Positions 34,052-46,350 of a stretch of DNA of 64,000 nt are shown here, in pieces. The notes under the pieces were generated by a model. The model had not been told where the DNA came from. It saw nothing but the letters and a program-made list of their open reading frames with translations, and searched no databases. Location: the NCBI GenBank assembly GCA_025738555.1, contig JAOVFP010000011.1, positions 1,178,001-1,242,000 of the forward strand, in the 5' to 3' direction. Source of the stretch: Cyathus striatus. Lineage: Eukaryota > Basidiomycota > Agaricomycetes > Agaricales > Nidulariaceae. The position numbers and the translations under genes were made by a program. Positions within the stretch are counted from its first letter, which is position 1, and each line of letters opens with the position of its first letter.

Positions 34052-36978
34052 TATGGCGTTCAAACCGCACATTTAATCATTTCCCGCGCCACTTCTTCTC
34101 GGTAGCGCTACTCTTCGGAGGTATGTCCGGCGCCATCTTTTGGTATTCGCGCGCGCTCCTTTTGCATGCTCTGCGCCATGCTCTCGATGCGCGCGCCACT
34201 TTCTTAAGTTCACTATGCTCCTCCCGCGCTACTTTCTCAAATTCACTGCGCTCCTCCCGCGCTACTTCTTGGTCTGCGCCACTTTTTCATCTGCGCCATG
34301 TTCTCGATGTGCGCGCCACTTTCTCAAGTTCACTGCGCTACTTCTTGGTGTGCGCCCCTTTTTGAATCTACAGTGTGCAATGATCCACCAGCAGTTAGTA
34401 AGTTATAAATGAGATATATTAGCATGTGCTACTAGGAATAATGCAAGAACTACAGTTATATATAATTGTAATCAATATTGTGACGAAAAAAGGAGGTTTG
34501 GGCCCGGTATGGACGAGGAAGTCCACAGTATAGAAGTGAACTGACGAAGTAGGGTGAGCCAGAAACGGACAATGTGCGAGTAATCCGTCAGATCACCCGT
34601 GAGCGCTGATTATGTAATATACAAACAGCGCAACCAGCTGAGAACCGCGAAACAATACATCGAGATAGTCGAAAGAGTGGATGTGCTCGGGGGAAGGAAA
34701 GGAAAAATACACCTTAGGGTTAGAAGAAAGGCAAGGAAGCTATCTACCCAATGTGTCGACTTGGTGCCAACTAGCCCCAGTTTTCCCAGCTTTAAGTTTT
34801 CCACAGCCAGCCGAACGTCGACTGCCACCAAATAGCAGGGTGTGAAAGACTTGGGACTCGGGAGTAAACAACGTGCAAGCGATCCGCGAGTCCACTTGAC
34901 ACTGATTATCCCCGAAATAGAAGAACGGTGTGATCAGACGACGCGTCAATATGGTAGAAGAGTGCTGGCAGCTGAAAGTAGCAGGGAGTGTGGAGGGAAC
35001 AAATGAGGTGCATCTGTGTCGAGTCTCTTCTTCAGATCCTAGGTGCTAATATTCGACTTCAGACAGTGGAATTCTACGAAACAGTAGTCAAACTCTTCCA
35101 AACTCTTCCAACATTCACTTGGCTCTCGAATACTGGAATTACACCTTCGTCAAGCAAGACATCTGTGCTCAAGTCAGCTTCGGTGATTACCACTCTCTCC
35201 GTGTGACCTCGAATAAGTAAATGCTGTAGAATGAAGGAAAACCTTAACGTACTATGCACACACTTTTGTCACTTGTGATCAATACCTCCATAATTCTACT
35301 GTATCCACCGTATTTATATCGAATTCAAGAGTCGGGGGTCGGGGTTTTTCGGTAATGGCGCTCCAGAAAACTATATCCATGTTAAGTCGACTGTAGGTAG
35401 ATGTAGAGAGAAAAACGAAGATGGGAAAAACAACATCCACTGCTACGTCCAGTGCAGGGCAACGGGAAAAAGCAGGAAAGAGCGTAGCGACTCCGAGTAG
35501 GGAACGAATCAGAATTACCTGTAAATCATGTGATGCTACGCGTGGGAGATAAACAATGTCACCCATACAGTGTCAATATAAGCAAATATGTACTCCTATG
35601 TACGCGTTATTTTGTGTCGCTTGGCAATAGCCTCTCCGTTGCCACAGCTGCCAGCACTCGTCACTTTGTCACAAGTGCATCTTCACTTCTGCTGCCAGCG
35701 GTTACGCCGAGGGCTCGAGTCCTCACTCTACTTCCGCTATGTCTTTCTCTCTCCTTGCCGTTCGCTCTATCAAACGGACTTCATGAACCACATCCGTATC
35801 TATCTTGAAGTCCAAGCGTTTCTGGAGCCTGGAGTGCGATGTTTCCCAAAGACTCAGCGCGGATGTGCATTGCACTCGAGCTGGTGTCTTCCTATCAGAG
35901 GTTCGTGTTCAGCATATTCTATATGCCTTTATTCCTAACTACATTAATCTTACAGCATTCTGTGGTTTGGCCCTCACCGTCATCGACGTGCGACCACTAT
36001 GCTTCACACTGTACATCTCTCCCCGCCACACCCACTTCAAAGTCAGAGTGATACGCCAAATTCGGCTTCTCAAAGAGTTGATCAGGAACCCTCTTTTCTC
36101 CCCATCCCACTTATTTCCACTGCCATCTACGCCTCTTAGTGCAACATTCCAATGATACCTGTGACTCGTGACCAAGAAGCGTATTGTGGAACACGCAGGA
36201 TCGTATCGGTGGAGGTTTCTTGTGCCGCATCATGTACAGGAATTGTAGGGGCTGTTGTGGAAGGGCGTCGAGGGATGAGGGCCAAGAGCCGTGGTAGGAT
36301 AAAGAAGTTCTAGATTCCGTTCCAGCCGCCGACGCATGTGCATATCGATATGTTCTTTTTGCGTGTCACTCGTGAGCCGGCTGCTGATGTTGTCTCCTTC
36401 CAAGCGGGTCTAGCAGAAAGCCGTCTCCATCGAGTGTGCCCGTTTCGGTATGAGGATATGATATCTTCGGTTGCTAGGGTCTGGAAGGAGGCATATATAA
36501 TTTAGTAAGAGAAATTGGTCATTGCGGTCAGGTCAGTAAGTTATTTAGCTCGGTACTTACATAGATGAAGGGCTACTCTTTGTGCTTTCCACCCTCTGGT
36601 CCCATTGTTTAGATCTTTAAAGTAATGTTGTAGTGTTTTATTAAATTTACGACAATATAAATACCACTTTTAGCATTGACTTAATAAAGGTGAACTTGGA
36701 TCAAGCATTGCAACAAAAAAAAAAACTGCATTTAGGTGGATGAAAAAGTGGCGCAGACCAAGAAGCAGCGCGGGAGGAGCGCAGTGAATTTGAGAAAGTA
36801 GCGCGGGAGGAGCATATTGAACTTGAGAAAGTGGCGCGCGCATCGAGAGCATGGCGCAGAGCATGCAAAAGGAGCGCGCGCGAATACCAAAAGATGGCGC
36901 TGGACATGCCTCCGAAGAGTAGCGCTACCGAGAAGAAGTGGCGCGGGAAATGATTAAATGTGCAGTTTGAACGCCATA
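34052..36978. mobile_element. 2.9-kb element with 240-bp inverted repeats, inserted in the acyl-CoA oxidase gene
   Basis: The arms 34052-34291 and 36739-36978 are near-identical inverse copies beginning TATGGCGTTCAAAC and containing CGCGCGC-rich repeats (CTCCCGCGCTACTTTCTCAA). The flanks GAAAAC (34046-34051 and 36979-36984) are a 6-bp duplication; removing the element and one copy restores the host reading frame. The interior (34375-36660) has several open frames, for example 35588-35938, none with a recognisable domain, so the superfamily is unassigned. Confidence 0.85.
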
Positions 36979-37731
36979 GAAAACGACTGCCACAATGCTA
37001 GACGATGGGAGCTTCGATTAGCATTGTAGAGCAGTCATTCTGCCTGCATGGTAAAAATGCGTTTTTCATTTCCGTTACCTCACTCCTCACATACTCCTGT
37101 TTACCTCGTGTCGCATACCTACATAGCTGTCGTACGTACGCCTTGAGAAATCCAGCTTCGCATTTCCCCCCTTTCTCTCAAATCTGAAGGGATGGACAGA
37201 TGTGCCTCCCACTCGCATATTTCTTTGTCGAGAGGATACCGCCAAGCAAATATCCTCCTCCACAAAGTGGAGCCCACCGCGAGGGGCTTCTAAGGTGTCT
37301 TATTTTGTTGTTGTTCACACGTATTTTCATAGGATTATTATTTCAAGGATCGTCTTCTTTGTACACTCGTAGGCGCTATCACCACGAGGCTGTCACCCTG
37401 GACTTGGTATCTCGAACTCGTTCCCATCGCTTCACAGACAAGATTTATCTCATCGCATTATACTTCCAAATTCCCTCATCCCTCCTTGTCACCAAGTCGT
37501 CGCTCTTTCAAGCCAAGGATCGAATCATCGCTACCACATGATACAAAATCGACGTCCTCTATTGAGCATGGTTTCATATTAGAAGTTCCCGCCGTTTTAC
37601 TGCATCAATCCCATCGTTACCAGCAATCTATATTCACTTAATCATTTACCCCTTCGACTTTTTCGCATTTACCTCATTTATTTTCTTGGTACACCACCAA
37701 CTTTGTCAAGACATTATATCGATCCCACAAG

Positions 37732-40728
37732 ATGTCACTGCCCATTGTACCGCCGGTTCGCATTCACATGCCAGGTTGTCACCACCATTCGGCACCATTG
37801 TACAATGAAGATCCGCGTACACTTCAATGATTTCTATTGGATGTTCAAGCTACATGTATCAACTCTGGACTCAATCTCGACACCGATTTTATTAAGTGGG
37901 CTATTTACTATGCTCCCATTGGCGATGTAGAGCTCTGGGAAGATCTTGAATCTCGCAAGGGTACCTCCTGAACTGATTTTACAGCCGAGCTACTGAAGTT
38001 CTACCCTGGATCTGAATCAAAAATAGAACGATTGTACTCTGAAGCTCAGTTAGAAAATTTCGTCGATAAACAGGCTCTCATACGGATGGATAACCGTCTA
38101 CATTTAGGGGAATATCATCGCGAGTTCCTCAGGTTCAGCAATTACCTAAAGAAACACGGTCGCATTTCAGAACGCGAAGCCACAAAGACTTTCATGCGTG
38201 GCTTTGACATTTCATTTCGGACATGCCTTCAGGGTTATCTTCAATTAAACGATCCGATGCATCACCCACACAACCCTTATCCCATTCAAACTGTGGTAGA
38301 TGCAGCTGCTCGCCTTCTTTCTTCACCAGCCTCGTCATTTTTATTTGCTCCACTTAATATACAACCAATTGTTTCTTCACCTCTGGCACCCATCATATTG
38401 AAGAAGAATTCCAATCTCAATATGCGCGAGAACTTTGCCCCTGCCCTTTTACAGACGATCGCAACCACTGTTAAGGAATAATTAGTGACTAACTTCACTC
38501 GGGTACAGGTACATAACGTATCGGCAACTCCACAGCATCCTAGTGCATCTCCGTCTAGTCCCTCTGTGCTCCCAGGCCATCCTCAACATGAAATATGCAA
38601 GTTCTGTTCTAGTATGACACATACAGTTCAAAATTGTGGTATTCTATTTGATTATATAGGGCGTAATCTCTGTGTGTGCGACTCAAATAATCAAATTTTT
38701 CTTCCTAACGGTCAACTGGTTACCTGCTACCTCCTTGGCAACAATTTGCGCGAGTGTGTTGATAGTTGGCACAAAATGTGCGTGCCGGTTATCTGTCCTC
38801 CTGCCCCAGCTCCAGTAACTTTGTCAAAAATGTGTGTGCCGCCTTCATTTTCTCCCACTAGTGCAGCCCGAATTAGGTCCCACAGCTGGTTCACGTATGC
38901 GATATAGGTCACTGCCTAGAAGGGGTCTATTTCACACTGTGAAATAGCGCTAATTAGCAGGGGTCCGGGGGGCATGCCCCCCGGATGAAAAAATGCTAAT
39001 TAGCAATGTGAAATAGCAAATTTGGTGCTATTTCGCATGCAAATTAGCATTACTCTTACTCAGCATATAGGGTACCAGGTACATCTGCAACGAGTAACAT
39101 ACTAAGTGAATACTCAGTACTCTACAGTTTGCTTGTGAATAAAAAAATCTACTGCCAGTGCTATGTCTCTTGTTTCTGCTTCCACATCACCAGTCTATCC
39201 TATCTATGTCATTAGCCAATCCTCTGCTGTCATCATGGTCTGAATTGGAGGAGCAGTATCTGTCAAGTTTGCAAGATCAGTACTAAAAGTAGAAGTGTTT
39301 GCTGCACAGTTTTTGCTTCTTTAGTCTTTGACATATGATTCATATGATATGAATAGTAGATCATATATCACGCCACCTCACATATACTAGTGGTTTATAC
39401 TTTGTACTTGGCCCTTGGGTTTTTCTTATTCAAAAGTGTAGCACAAATTTGTTAGAGGACATGTTGGATACTATGGCAAAGCAACTGTAATAAGCCTACC
39501 TTCTTGCTCACCATTTTATGGTACTGATGAATGATAAGGTGATTGGCAATAATAGTGACATGTAGGCTTTTATGCTTGGGTCCATTCAGCCAAGTCACCA
39601 CAGACATCACTCATTCATCAGCCATGGAGCCACTGGAATAACAAAACATTTTGACAGCTAGATATTAACCACTGTCAGTGAGTAATATAACTACTATCCA
39701 ATGATAGTCACCATGGCAGACAAATATCTTATACTGAGCTCATAATCATGCAATATGCATGCAACCACTGACAAATGACAATGATGCCAGGTTTTCTTAC
39801 CATTTACTGATGACAATGTATGACACAGGAGCTCACTCACTGGTCAACAATATTGCTTAGATACTGTTATAATATTGGGTGGAGTCAGTAGTCAGTGCCA
39901 TTAAGGCTAGAAACAATTTGGAAATGATTTTAGCTAATTAGCACTATTTCGCATGTTATTTCTCAGTTTTTCAGAGCACCTGCTAATTAGCCATGTGAAT
40001 TAGCTTTTGTGAAGCTCACAAACCTAATTCAGGCTGCACTATCTCCCACTCCTTCAATCTCGACAAACAAGTTTGTCACTGTCCCCCCTTCGCATTCGCA
40101 TGTCTATAGCCGGACTGATCCTGTGGCCACCAAAGTACCTATCGTGCCGACACCTGTCATTTTGGTTCCCCCTCCCACTCTTATTTCCTCACCTGAAGCC
40201 AAAAATGGAGTTATCGGAAATGAAGATCTCGCAAATCGGACAAACTCTTGTGACATACTCGAAGACGAATTAGGCTTGATTGAAGCTGAAGATGCAGTTT
40301 CATCTTGCATGCAAACTCATTCTCAGATCGAATTGGTACCTCCCCACCACAGCCTGGCCTTGAATATGACGACAATTCCCCCATGGTCATCACCCAGCAC
40401 GAACTCCTCACCCACTCACCGGATAAATGTCAAAAATACGAAGATCTCACTATTCCAAAATGGACCACTAACACATCAGACCCTGAAACCGTTGTCAGCA
40501 CTATTGCTATATCAACAGAAAAACAGGCTAAACCCCCTCATCGTATTGATATCAAGAGTCCTCCACTTCATGCCCCTCCCATCTCTGTTTTCAATTATAA
40601 TTGTGTCTCAGCTGATTCCCCTCCAAATGATTTGCCTACAGTTTTTATTTTGTCATCGCCAATGCAATCCAAAGTCTCAAATGAATATGAAGAAGTTATA
40701 CAGCCATGCATCGATACATCACCACTAG
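37732..40728 (+). pseudogene. Gag polyprotein of the LTR element, with stops and an insertion
   Basis: One reading frame runs from ATG 37732 to 38907 and resumes in the same frame at about 40009-40728. It has in-frame stops: TGA twice (about 37828 and 37969) and TAA at 38479-38481. Landmarks of fungal Gypsy-type gag: FTAELLKFYPGSES, a helical region (ALIRMDNRLHLGEYHREFLRFSNYL, ISEREATKTFMRGF) and one CCHC zinc knuckle C-x2-C-x4-H-x4-C (CKFCSSMTHTVQNC, about 38600-38640). The tail after 40009 is Pro/Ser-rich. It would bind the element's RNA in particles; here it is not translatable as one protein. Confidence 0.75.
38924..40008. mobile_element. CpG-poor insertion inside gag
   Basis: About 1.1 kb that interrupts the gag frame. 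Both ends carry GCTAATTAGC and GTGAAATAGC/GCTATTTCGCA motifs in opposite orientations (38940-39055 and 39930-40005), and near the left end there is a perfect GC-rich palindrome (CCGGGGGGCATGCCCCCCGG, about 38967). Exact ends and target duplication are unresolved. No open frame of note. Confidence 0.55.
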
Positions 40729-42870
40729 AAGTCTCAAATTGCAAGAAATATTTTAAGGAAACTAACAATTTTGTTGCCATTACCCTATCACTTACCAAGT
40801 TGCACATAAATCATCCAGCAAACCATCGAAAGATTTCGAAGAATTGCCAATTCCCCCTACCATGCACCTGCTGCACTCATTAGTTCCCTTACCTTCATGT
40901 CCCTATGCTTCGCTTTCCACACTGTCAGCCAATGTCAACATCAAGCAGTATGGGCACCCTGAAGCTATTAATATCATTTCCGGGCCCACACTTATTCCAT
41001 GCCACACTACTTTGAAGACTCTGTCTACTGGTAATGTCATTCCTCCCATATCATCACACATACTCTATAGCTGGTATACTATCTCATATCCACTTCGGAT
41101 TTTATCTCAGACAGCACTGCACTCTTGGCCTTTTACAGCATTTCGATCTCTCATTCCATGCTGGTTTCTCTCCTCACATTCTGGACCACCATTTTGTCCC
41201 CCTATTATCCCTCCCCACCCTCCCCCTTTGCTCTTGTCAAAATTCAGAGCTCTCACTGCAGTATGCTAACTGGCACATTAATATTTTCTTCATTCTTCAC
41301 CTTTTCATCCACTTCACTCATTTCATTGTGTTAAATTTCGACTTTTCCACATTCTGGCCTTCTTCCCTAGTTTTATTTTATAGCTGTTTATTTTTGCTGT
41401 TATCAGATTGACTAGGAAGTCAATATTTGAAGTTCCCGCCAGATGTAGAGCAGGTGTTTTGCCTGCACTACAAAAATCGACATATTACAATTTCCATTAC
41501 ATAATCAAGTGATGCACGTGTCAATGTGTTTGTTCGCATTTACGCACTCTCTCTCTCCTGCTGATTCCCTCCAATGCCGACACTTCCACATTGCCACAAC
41601 ACCACAATTACTAAAGATCATCAGTACTGCACACTACCAAGCTCCACTGAATACTGGAATTAGTGTTACCAAAGGCCGTGTCTCTGCCCCAAGTCCCTCT
41701 CCTCAAGTTTTATTTTACAATTTTTCTTCCAATTCATTGGTATGATTTATGTTTCAATCTTTTCCTTTTCTTCAATAATCTATGATCCTACACATTTAAT
41801 TTCCGTTTTATTTCAACCATTCCTCATTAAGTACATTCTTTATTTTACTTTTCTATAAAATCCCTGTATCTAAACATTTGCAATCCAGTGGAATTCACCC
41901 TCCCTTCTTGACACCTTAGAACACCCAAGGTCGAACAGATGTTCACCAACTCGCTTACTAATTTCTTTGTTTAGGTATCAATGCACCTTCCACCTCTACA
42001 GTATACCCCAATGTCTTCTGATGCAAAGTTCATATGACTTAGCTATTTTCATCTTTTACCAAAATATTCACTTGAATATGTAGGTTTGTGCCACCTACAA
42101 TCCCAATCCTCAGTATTCCATGTATAGCAGTGGTGTTCACCCATTTGGTGGTGAATGATGAATACCATGGAAATCACCCATTCCTTGTCACTCTAAATGA
42201 TGGATACATCATGAGCAGAGGAGTGTCAGCAAGGTGCACTAATTCTTGCATGAATGATTTTAGCTTAACCAATGTATAATTTACAGACAGCTTCCACCTT
42301 GGGGAGGATCGAGGCCTGTCAATCATTCTATAACTTCTTTCAACCACATTATCCTTCCCCCAACAGCTCTTCTTGGGAGTCCACCCATGCCAGAGGATAT
42401 TCATCATGAGATCTATATTCCATATATCCATTGGCACCCTTGCTCTCATGGGACTTTCAAACTCCTATATCTGTCTTTCTTCCAACATCACTGCCTTATA
42501 CAGCATATGAAGACATGTAACAGGAATGGATGGTATCACCTTGGTTCCTATAATTTCCTTCTCTATGCAAAGGACACCAGTGCTGTCAGCACTGTCGCTT
42601 TCATATGTCTTCTGAGCATTCTACAAAAAGTGTGTTTCAATTTTTATGACAGAGAGTGATCCAAGAGTACAGAGAGGAGTAGCTGCATGTGCAAAGGCAG
42701 TCATAATTCTCTGTACTCAGGCTTGTCAGCTTGAACTTTTGGAAAGGTGTGGAGCACAAGGTCTATTTGAATACAACCAAATGTTGAATTTAATTGTCAG
42801 TTTTTTTTTGTTGTCTGACTGTTGTTACACCCTTGCTAATACGTGCTTCAGAGTGAGGCATGAGGAATAA

Positions 42871-43282
42871 GTATTTCGGAAGGCAATATTCTAAGTATCT
42901 AATTTCTCAATGATCATGAAGCTGATATAACTAATCACACCTCTCTCAGGATTATCTATCTGTAAGTCCAAGAAATACTAAGTACATAGATCTTTGAAGC
43001 GAACTCAACTCTGCTCTCTGGTCTATATTTACTTTTAGGTGTGGCTACTGATATTATAATGGGAAAATACCTGTGTATTTCACTTCTCCATGAGATCAGG
43101 TGGAGTCCAGGTAGAGTCTGGGACTTCAGGTAGAGTCCAGGTAGAGTCCAGGTAGAGTACTGGACTCCAAGTAGACTCCAGGTGGATTCTACCTGGACTC
43201 TACCTGGACTCCCCATGAATGCTACTTTACTTTACTTCAATAACCACATATATATATAAATTCCAAAGTTACAAAAATATTT
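42871..43282. repeat. GGAGTCCAG-type inverted repeats next to the CxC5/CxC6 gene
   Basis: At 43085-43215 the unit GGTAGAGTCCAG is repeated, then its inverse (CTGGACTCTACC) follows, so the block can fold back. The same GGAGTCCAG vocabulary lies at both ends of the element at 53573-57071, so this is probably the subterminal region of a related element whose terminus I could not find. Confidence 0.6.
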
Positions 43283-43289
43283 TATTTAT

Positions 43290-45450
43290 TCTACATGATC
43301 TAATTCAATTCCATCATCTTCAACATTATTATCATTTGTATTTGTGTTTTGTGTTTGTTTGATGTTCTGTTTCATTAGCACATGTTGAGTATGAATAAAA
43401 AGCATTGCATGTGTTGTCCAATTAAAGTTGTCCACAGTCATTCTATTAAGAATGCTTTGATATCCTCCTAACCATGCATTAAGTTGTTCACATGCCTAAG
43501 TTTCAATCAGATATATATGTTATTATTGAATATTGACAAACATACCTGTGTATTGAAAGCTTGTTTGTAGTGTGGATTTCCTTCAGCATCTCTTTCAACA
43601 AGAACCAGATTAGGTGCTGATCCATTTAGAGGACTTGGATTGCAGAATTTGTGGCATAAGTAGTCTCCCACTCTATGATTAATATAATGAAATGAGTCAA
43701 CCACAAATCTGGTAGTTGTCTTCCATATATTCCAATCATGAGATGTGATCAAGTGTCTCAATACCATGCAAGCCTTATCAATACAAACATAGCTTGGTCT
43801 GACATTAGGTGTTGGATACACAAATTCCAGAAAGTCTATTATTTGGCTTTTACCCTCTGCTTTTACAAATTTTGCCCATGCAATAACAACTCCACAGGGT
43901 GCACAAATAGTTTCAACACAATAAAAGTGAGGTGCAACAAAGTAATTATCATGAGCAGGAGTAGTTGTTGCATTAGGTACTTCATTATGAGGTCGAAAAT
44001 TGCCTCTATTTGTTTCAGACATCCATTCAGGAGCCCCTTCTTGTTCTGTCCTTCTGATAATTCTCTGAATTCCAAGAACTGACTGCCTTTCAAATCTTAT
44101 AACATGATTATACCATCTTTGTCTATGATTTACACAAGTTTGAGATCTTTCCTCCTTCTGGTTATAACAGTCTTTCATGCGACATAAATTCTTGCATTGT
44201 GATTCATGTCTTATGCAAAAAACTCCAGTACATGCATTTTTTAAAGGCTCAGAGCAGTTTTCAAATACACAGTAAGTTGGACCCATAACAATGCCATCAA
44301 CAACTATCATTTTAACCATAGGTTCAATGGCATTAGTAGAGTCAGAAGTATCAACACTCATTATCTTCTATATGTTGAAATTCTTGATTTCTTGCATTTC
44401 TTTCCAAATCTGGTACATGCCTATTTTTATCAATGCCAACAACAGCAGCATTATCATCAGCTGTAATTATATCAGCTGTAGCCTTATATTTATGAGTGTA
44501 TTCACTACATGAATGTTGCAATGCATTGTTAATAATTCCTTTTTGACCTAATTGATCAAATGCAGCTTTAGTTACTTGTTCAGTTGATACTCTATCAGAA
44601 ATTCTCAAATCACAATTTGTTGATAATGAAATGTAGTGTGCGGTTTCTTCTATAAATGCTTTCCATACCTGCCAGCATGAAACTGGTGGTATTTCATTTT
44701 CAGTACCATTTGAAAAGGTATAGTTCCAAAACTCAGTATATGCTGCAGTGGATGCATGAAGGTGATAAATAGAGTTGACAACCATGGTTGTGAACACTCT
44801 GTCAGCCCATATATTTGCACCAACCTTTAAATATTTTGCTCTGTTAAAGAATATGATATCTTTAGGACTCAATTGAGGATCTTGTGATTCCTCCCTTTCA
44901 TCACTATCTACTTCTTCAATAATATCATTTGCATTATTTTGCTCCTGATCTTTATCTTCTGGATCATACTCATTCTTAGGAAGTATACTTTTATGATCAG
45001 CATAATATATAGCTTTACATTTCAAGCATGTCCCTGCAAGTAACTGAGCATTTTTATATAATTGAACTCCTTTCATCAATCTAACTGTAACTCGATCACA
45101 TCCTTGAATGTTTAGATGCAATGCTCTTCCAGCACATAATTTTCTGGATGTTGAACAAGTTATGTGTGCAGGGCAAATAAGTAATACAGGCTCAATTTCT
45201 GTGGTAGAAATTGACTTCAGAAATTGTGCATGCTGTCTTTCATGTATATGGATTTAAGCACAAAACTTCAATCATCTTATGAAGTTTCTTGACAAATTTA
45301 GTTGTCTTTGTTGATACATCCAGTGAATTTTCATTTTCATCTTCAAATAATTGACTATCATCACCTATATGGCTCTGAATAGCACTTGCTAAAGCCTTTA
45401 TCCACCCATTAGTCAAATTAGAATACTCACTGTCAACAATTGGATTTTTA
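43290..45450 (-). pseudogene. KDZ-associated CxC5/CxC6 cysteine-cluster protein, copy 1 (frameshifted)
   Basis: Read on the minus strand: N-terminal helix-rich part (NLTNGWIKALASAIQSHIGDD); CxC5 part with LLICPAHITC, GTCLKCKAIYYADH and AKYLKVGANIWADRVFTTMV; CxC6 part with KMIVVDGIVMGP then C-x4-C, C-x5-H, C-x3-C clusters (YCVFENC, FCIRHESQCKNLCRMKDC, CVNH); then CVETICAPCGVVIAWAKF, CIDKACMVLRHL, FVVDSFHYINHR, LCHKFCNPSPL, AFNTQ...CEQLNAWLGGYQ; stop near 43290. Such proteins accompany KDZ transposons in basidiomycetes; their role is unknown. The frame shifts by one base near 45258 and again near 44355 (DNE to VDTSDS), unless unrecognised introns explain this. The 5' end abuts the inverted-repeat element at 45485. 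Confidence 0.75.
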
Positions 45451-45589
45451 CTCTTGCATGGAGATTGAGAAGGTCTACAGAGGGGTGTTAGCCATAGTGA
45501 TCATAAAAATGAAGTGTTTTATGATCACCACAATCATTAACAATGATCACCTTGTGCATTTTGCATTTTCAGTGCTTATTCACCTATTA

Positions 45590-45940
45590 ATACTAGATCT
45601 AATGGTGATCATATGTGATCATTGGCTATTTTGAAGTGAATATTACTATTTGAATGGGGTGTTCATATGTGATCATTGACTTATTTTGAAGTGAATATTA
45701 CTATTGTAATGGGGTGATCATATGTGATCATTAAATTATTTTGAAGTGAATATTACTATTGTAATGAGGTGATCATATGTGATCATTAACTTATTTTGAA
45801 GTGAATATTACTATTGTAATGGAGTGATCATATGTGATCATTAGCTTATTTTGAATTGAATATTATTACTGTAGGTTCATTATAATATGGTGATCATATG
45901 TGATCATTGGCTATTTTGAAGTGAATATTACTATATCATT
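45590..45940. repeat. 55-bp tandem repeat, left arm
   Basis: About six units containing GTGATCATATGTGATCATT and GAAGTGAATATTACTATTG. Each unit has an internal near-palindrome centred on CATATG with TGATCA on both sides. The inverse array is at 49110-49620. Confidence 0.85.
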
Positions 45941-46039
45941 GGATATTACTATTGTACTTCATGTCACATTTGTCACATTCTTCATGTGTGTCACACATTT
46001 CCCGCGCTTCTCATAATTCCCACGCTCCAGATCATTCTG

Positions 46040-46350
46040 GCAAATCATGATTGTCATGCTCTTCCCACATGTCACATATTTCCCGTGTGTCACATACTTC
46101 CTGTGCTTCTAATAATTCTCGTGCTCCACATCATTCCCGCGCTCTAGAGAATTCCCACGCATCACATTTGTCACATTCTTCCCGCGCATCACGTTTGTCA
46201 CGTTCTTCCTGCGCGTCACGACTGTCACATTTATACATGCGTCACAATTATCACGCTTATACACGCGTCACGTTTGTCACGCTTTCACACGCGTCACGAC
46301 TGTCACATTTATACATGCATCACAATTGTCATGCTTATGCATGCATCAGT
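46040..46350. repeat. TGTCACG-type degenerate repeat, left arm
   Basis: Units of about 20-26 bp such as CGCGTCACGTTTGTCACGCTT. Mirrored and much expanded at 47505-48350. The apparent protein frames through it are artefacts. Confidence 0.8.

Larger units (their letters stand above)
37025..42000 (+). mobile_element. 5-kb LTR retroelement, gag only, inserted in the acyl-CoA oxidase gene
   Basis: The left end is TGTAGAGCAG at 37025; a second TGTAGAGCAG at 41444 starts the 3' LTR (557 bp), which ends CTACA at 42000. Flanks GCAT (37021-37024) and GTAT (42001-42004) form a 4-bp duplication with one mismatch (5 bp if read as AGCAT/AGTAT). The two LTRs agree clearly only in the first ~90 bp, so the 5' LTR end (about 37540) is uncertain. 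It encodes a gag-like frame but no protease, reverse transcriptase or integrase, so it is non-autonomous. A TATAAAA at about 41857 fits an LTR promoter. Confidence 0.7.
33577..42870 (+). pseudogene. Acyl-CoA oxidase gene split into three pieces by two mobile elements
   Basis: Piece 1: exons 33577-33721, 33768-33945 and 33995-34051 (LSYKRAKAIALAH; KFWDLQADPILTVDGAAITL; IGQFCLTELGRGLDIFHM). Piece 2, 36985-37024, continues in frame (KTTATMLDDGSFD). Piece 3 resumes at 42005 (TPMSSDAKF; VPPTIPILSIPCIAVVFTHL; LPPWGGSRPVNHSITSFNH; later VQRGVAACAKAVIILCTQ and LLERCGAQGLFEYNQM, near 42660-42785). These are landmarks of the acyl-CoA dehydrogenase/oxidase fold in fungal peroxisomal acyl-CoA oxidases, which start fatty-acid beta-oxidation. 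Further damage: the codon at the LTR-element edge reads TAG where Leu is expected, an intron near 42040 starts AT instead of GT, and the frame shifts near 42415. The gene is dead here. Confidence 0.85.

Noticed and set aside
35530..36155. Overlapping plus-strand frames inside the 2.9-kb element considered as its transposase
   Set aside because: Short, overlapping in different frames and without catalytic motifs.
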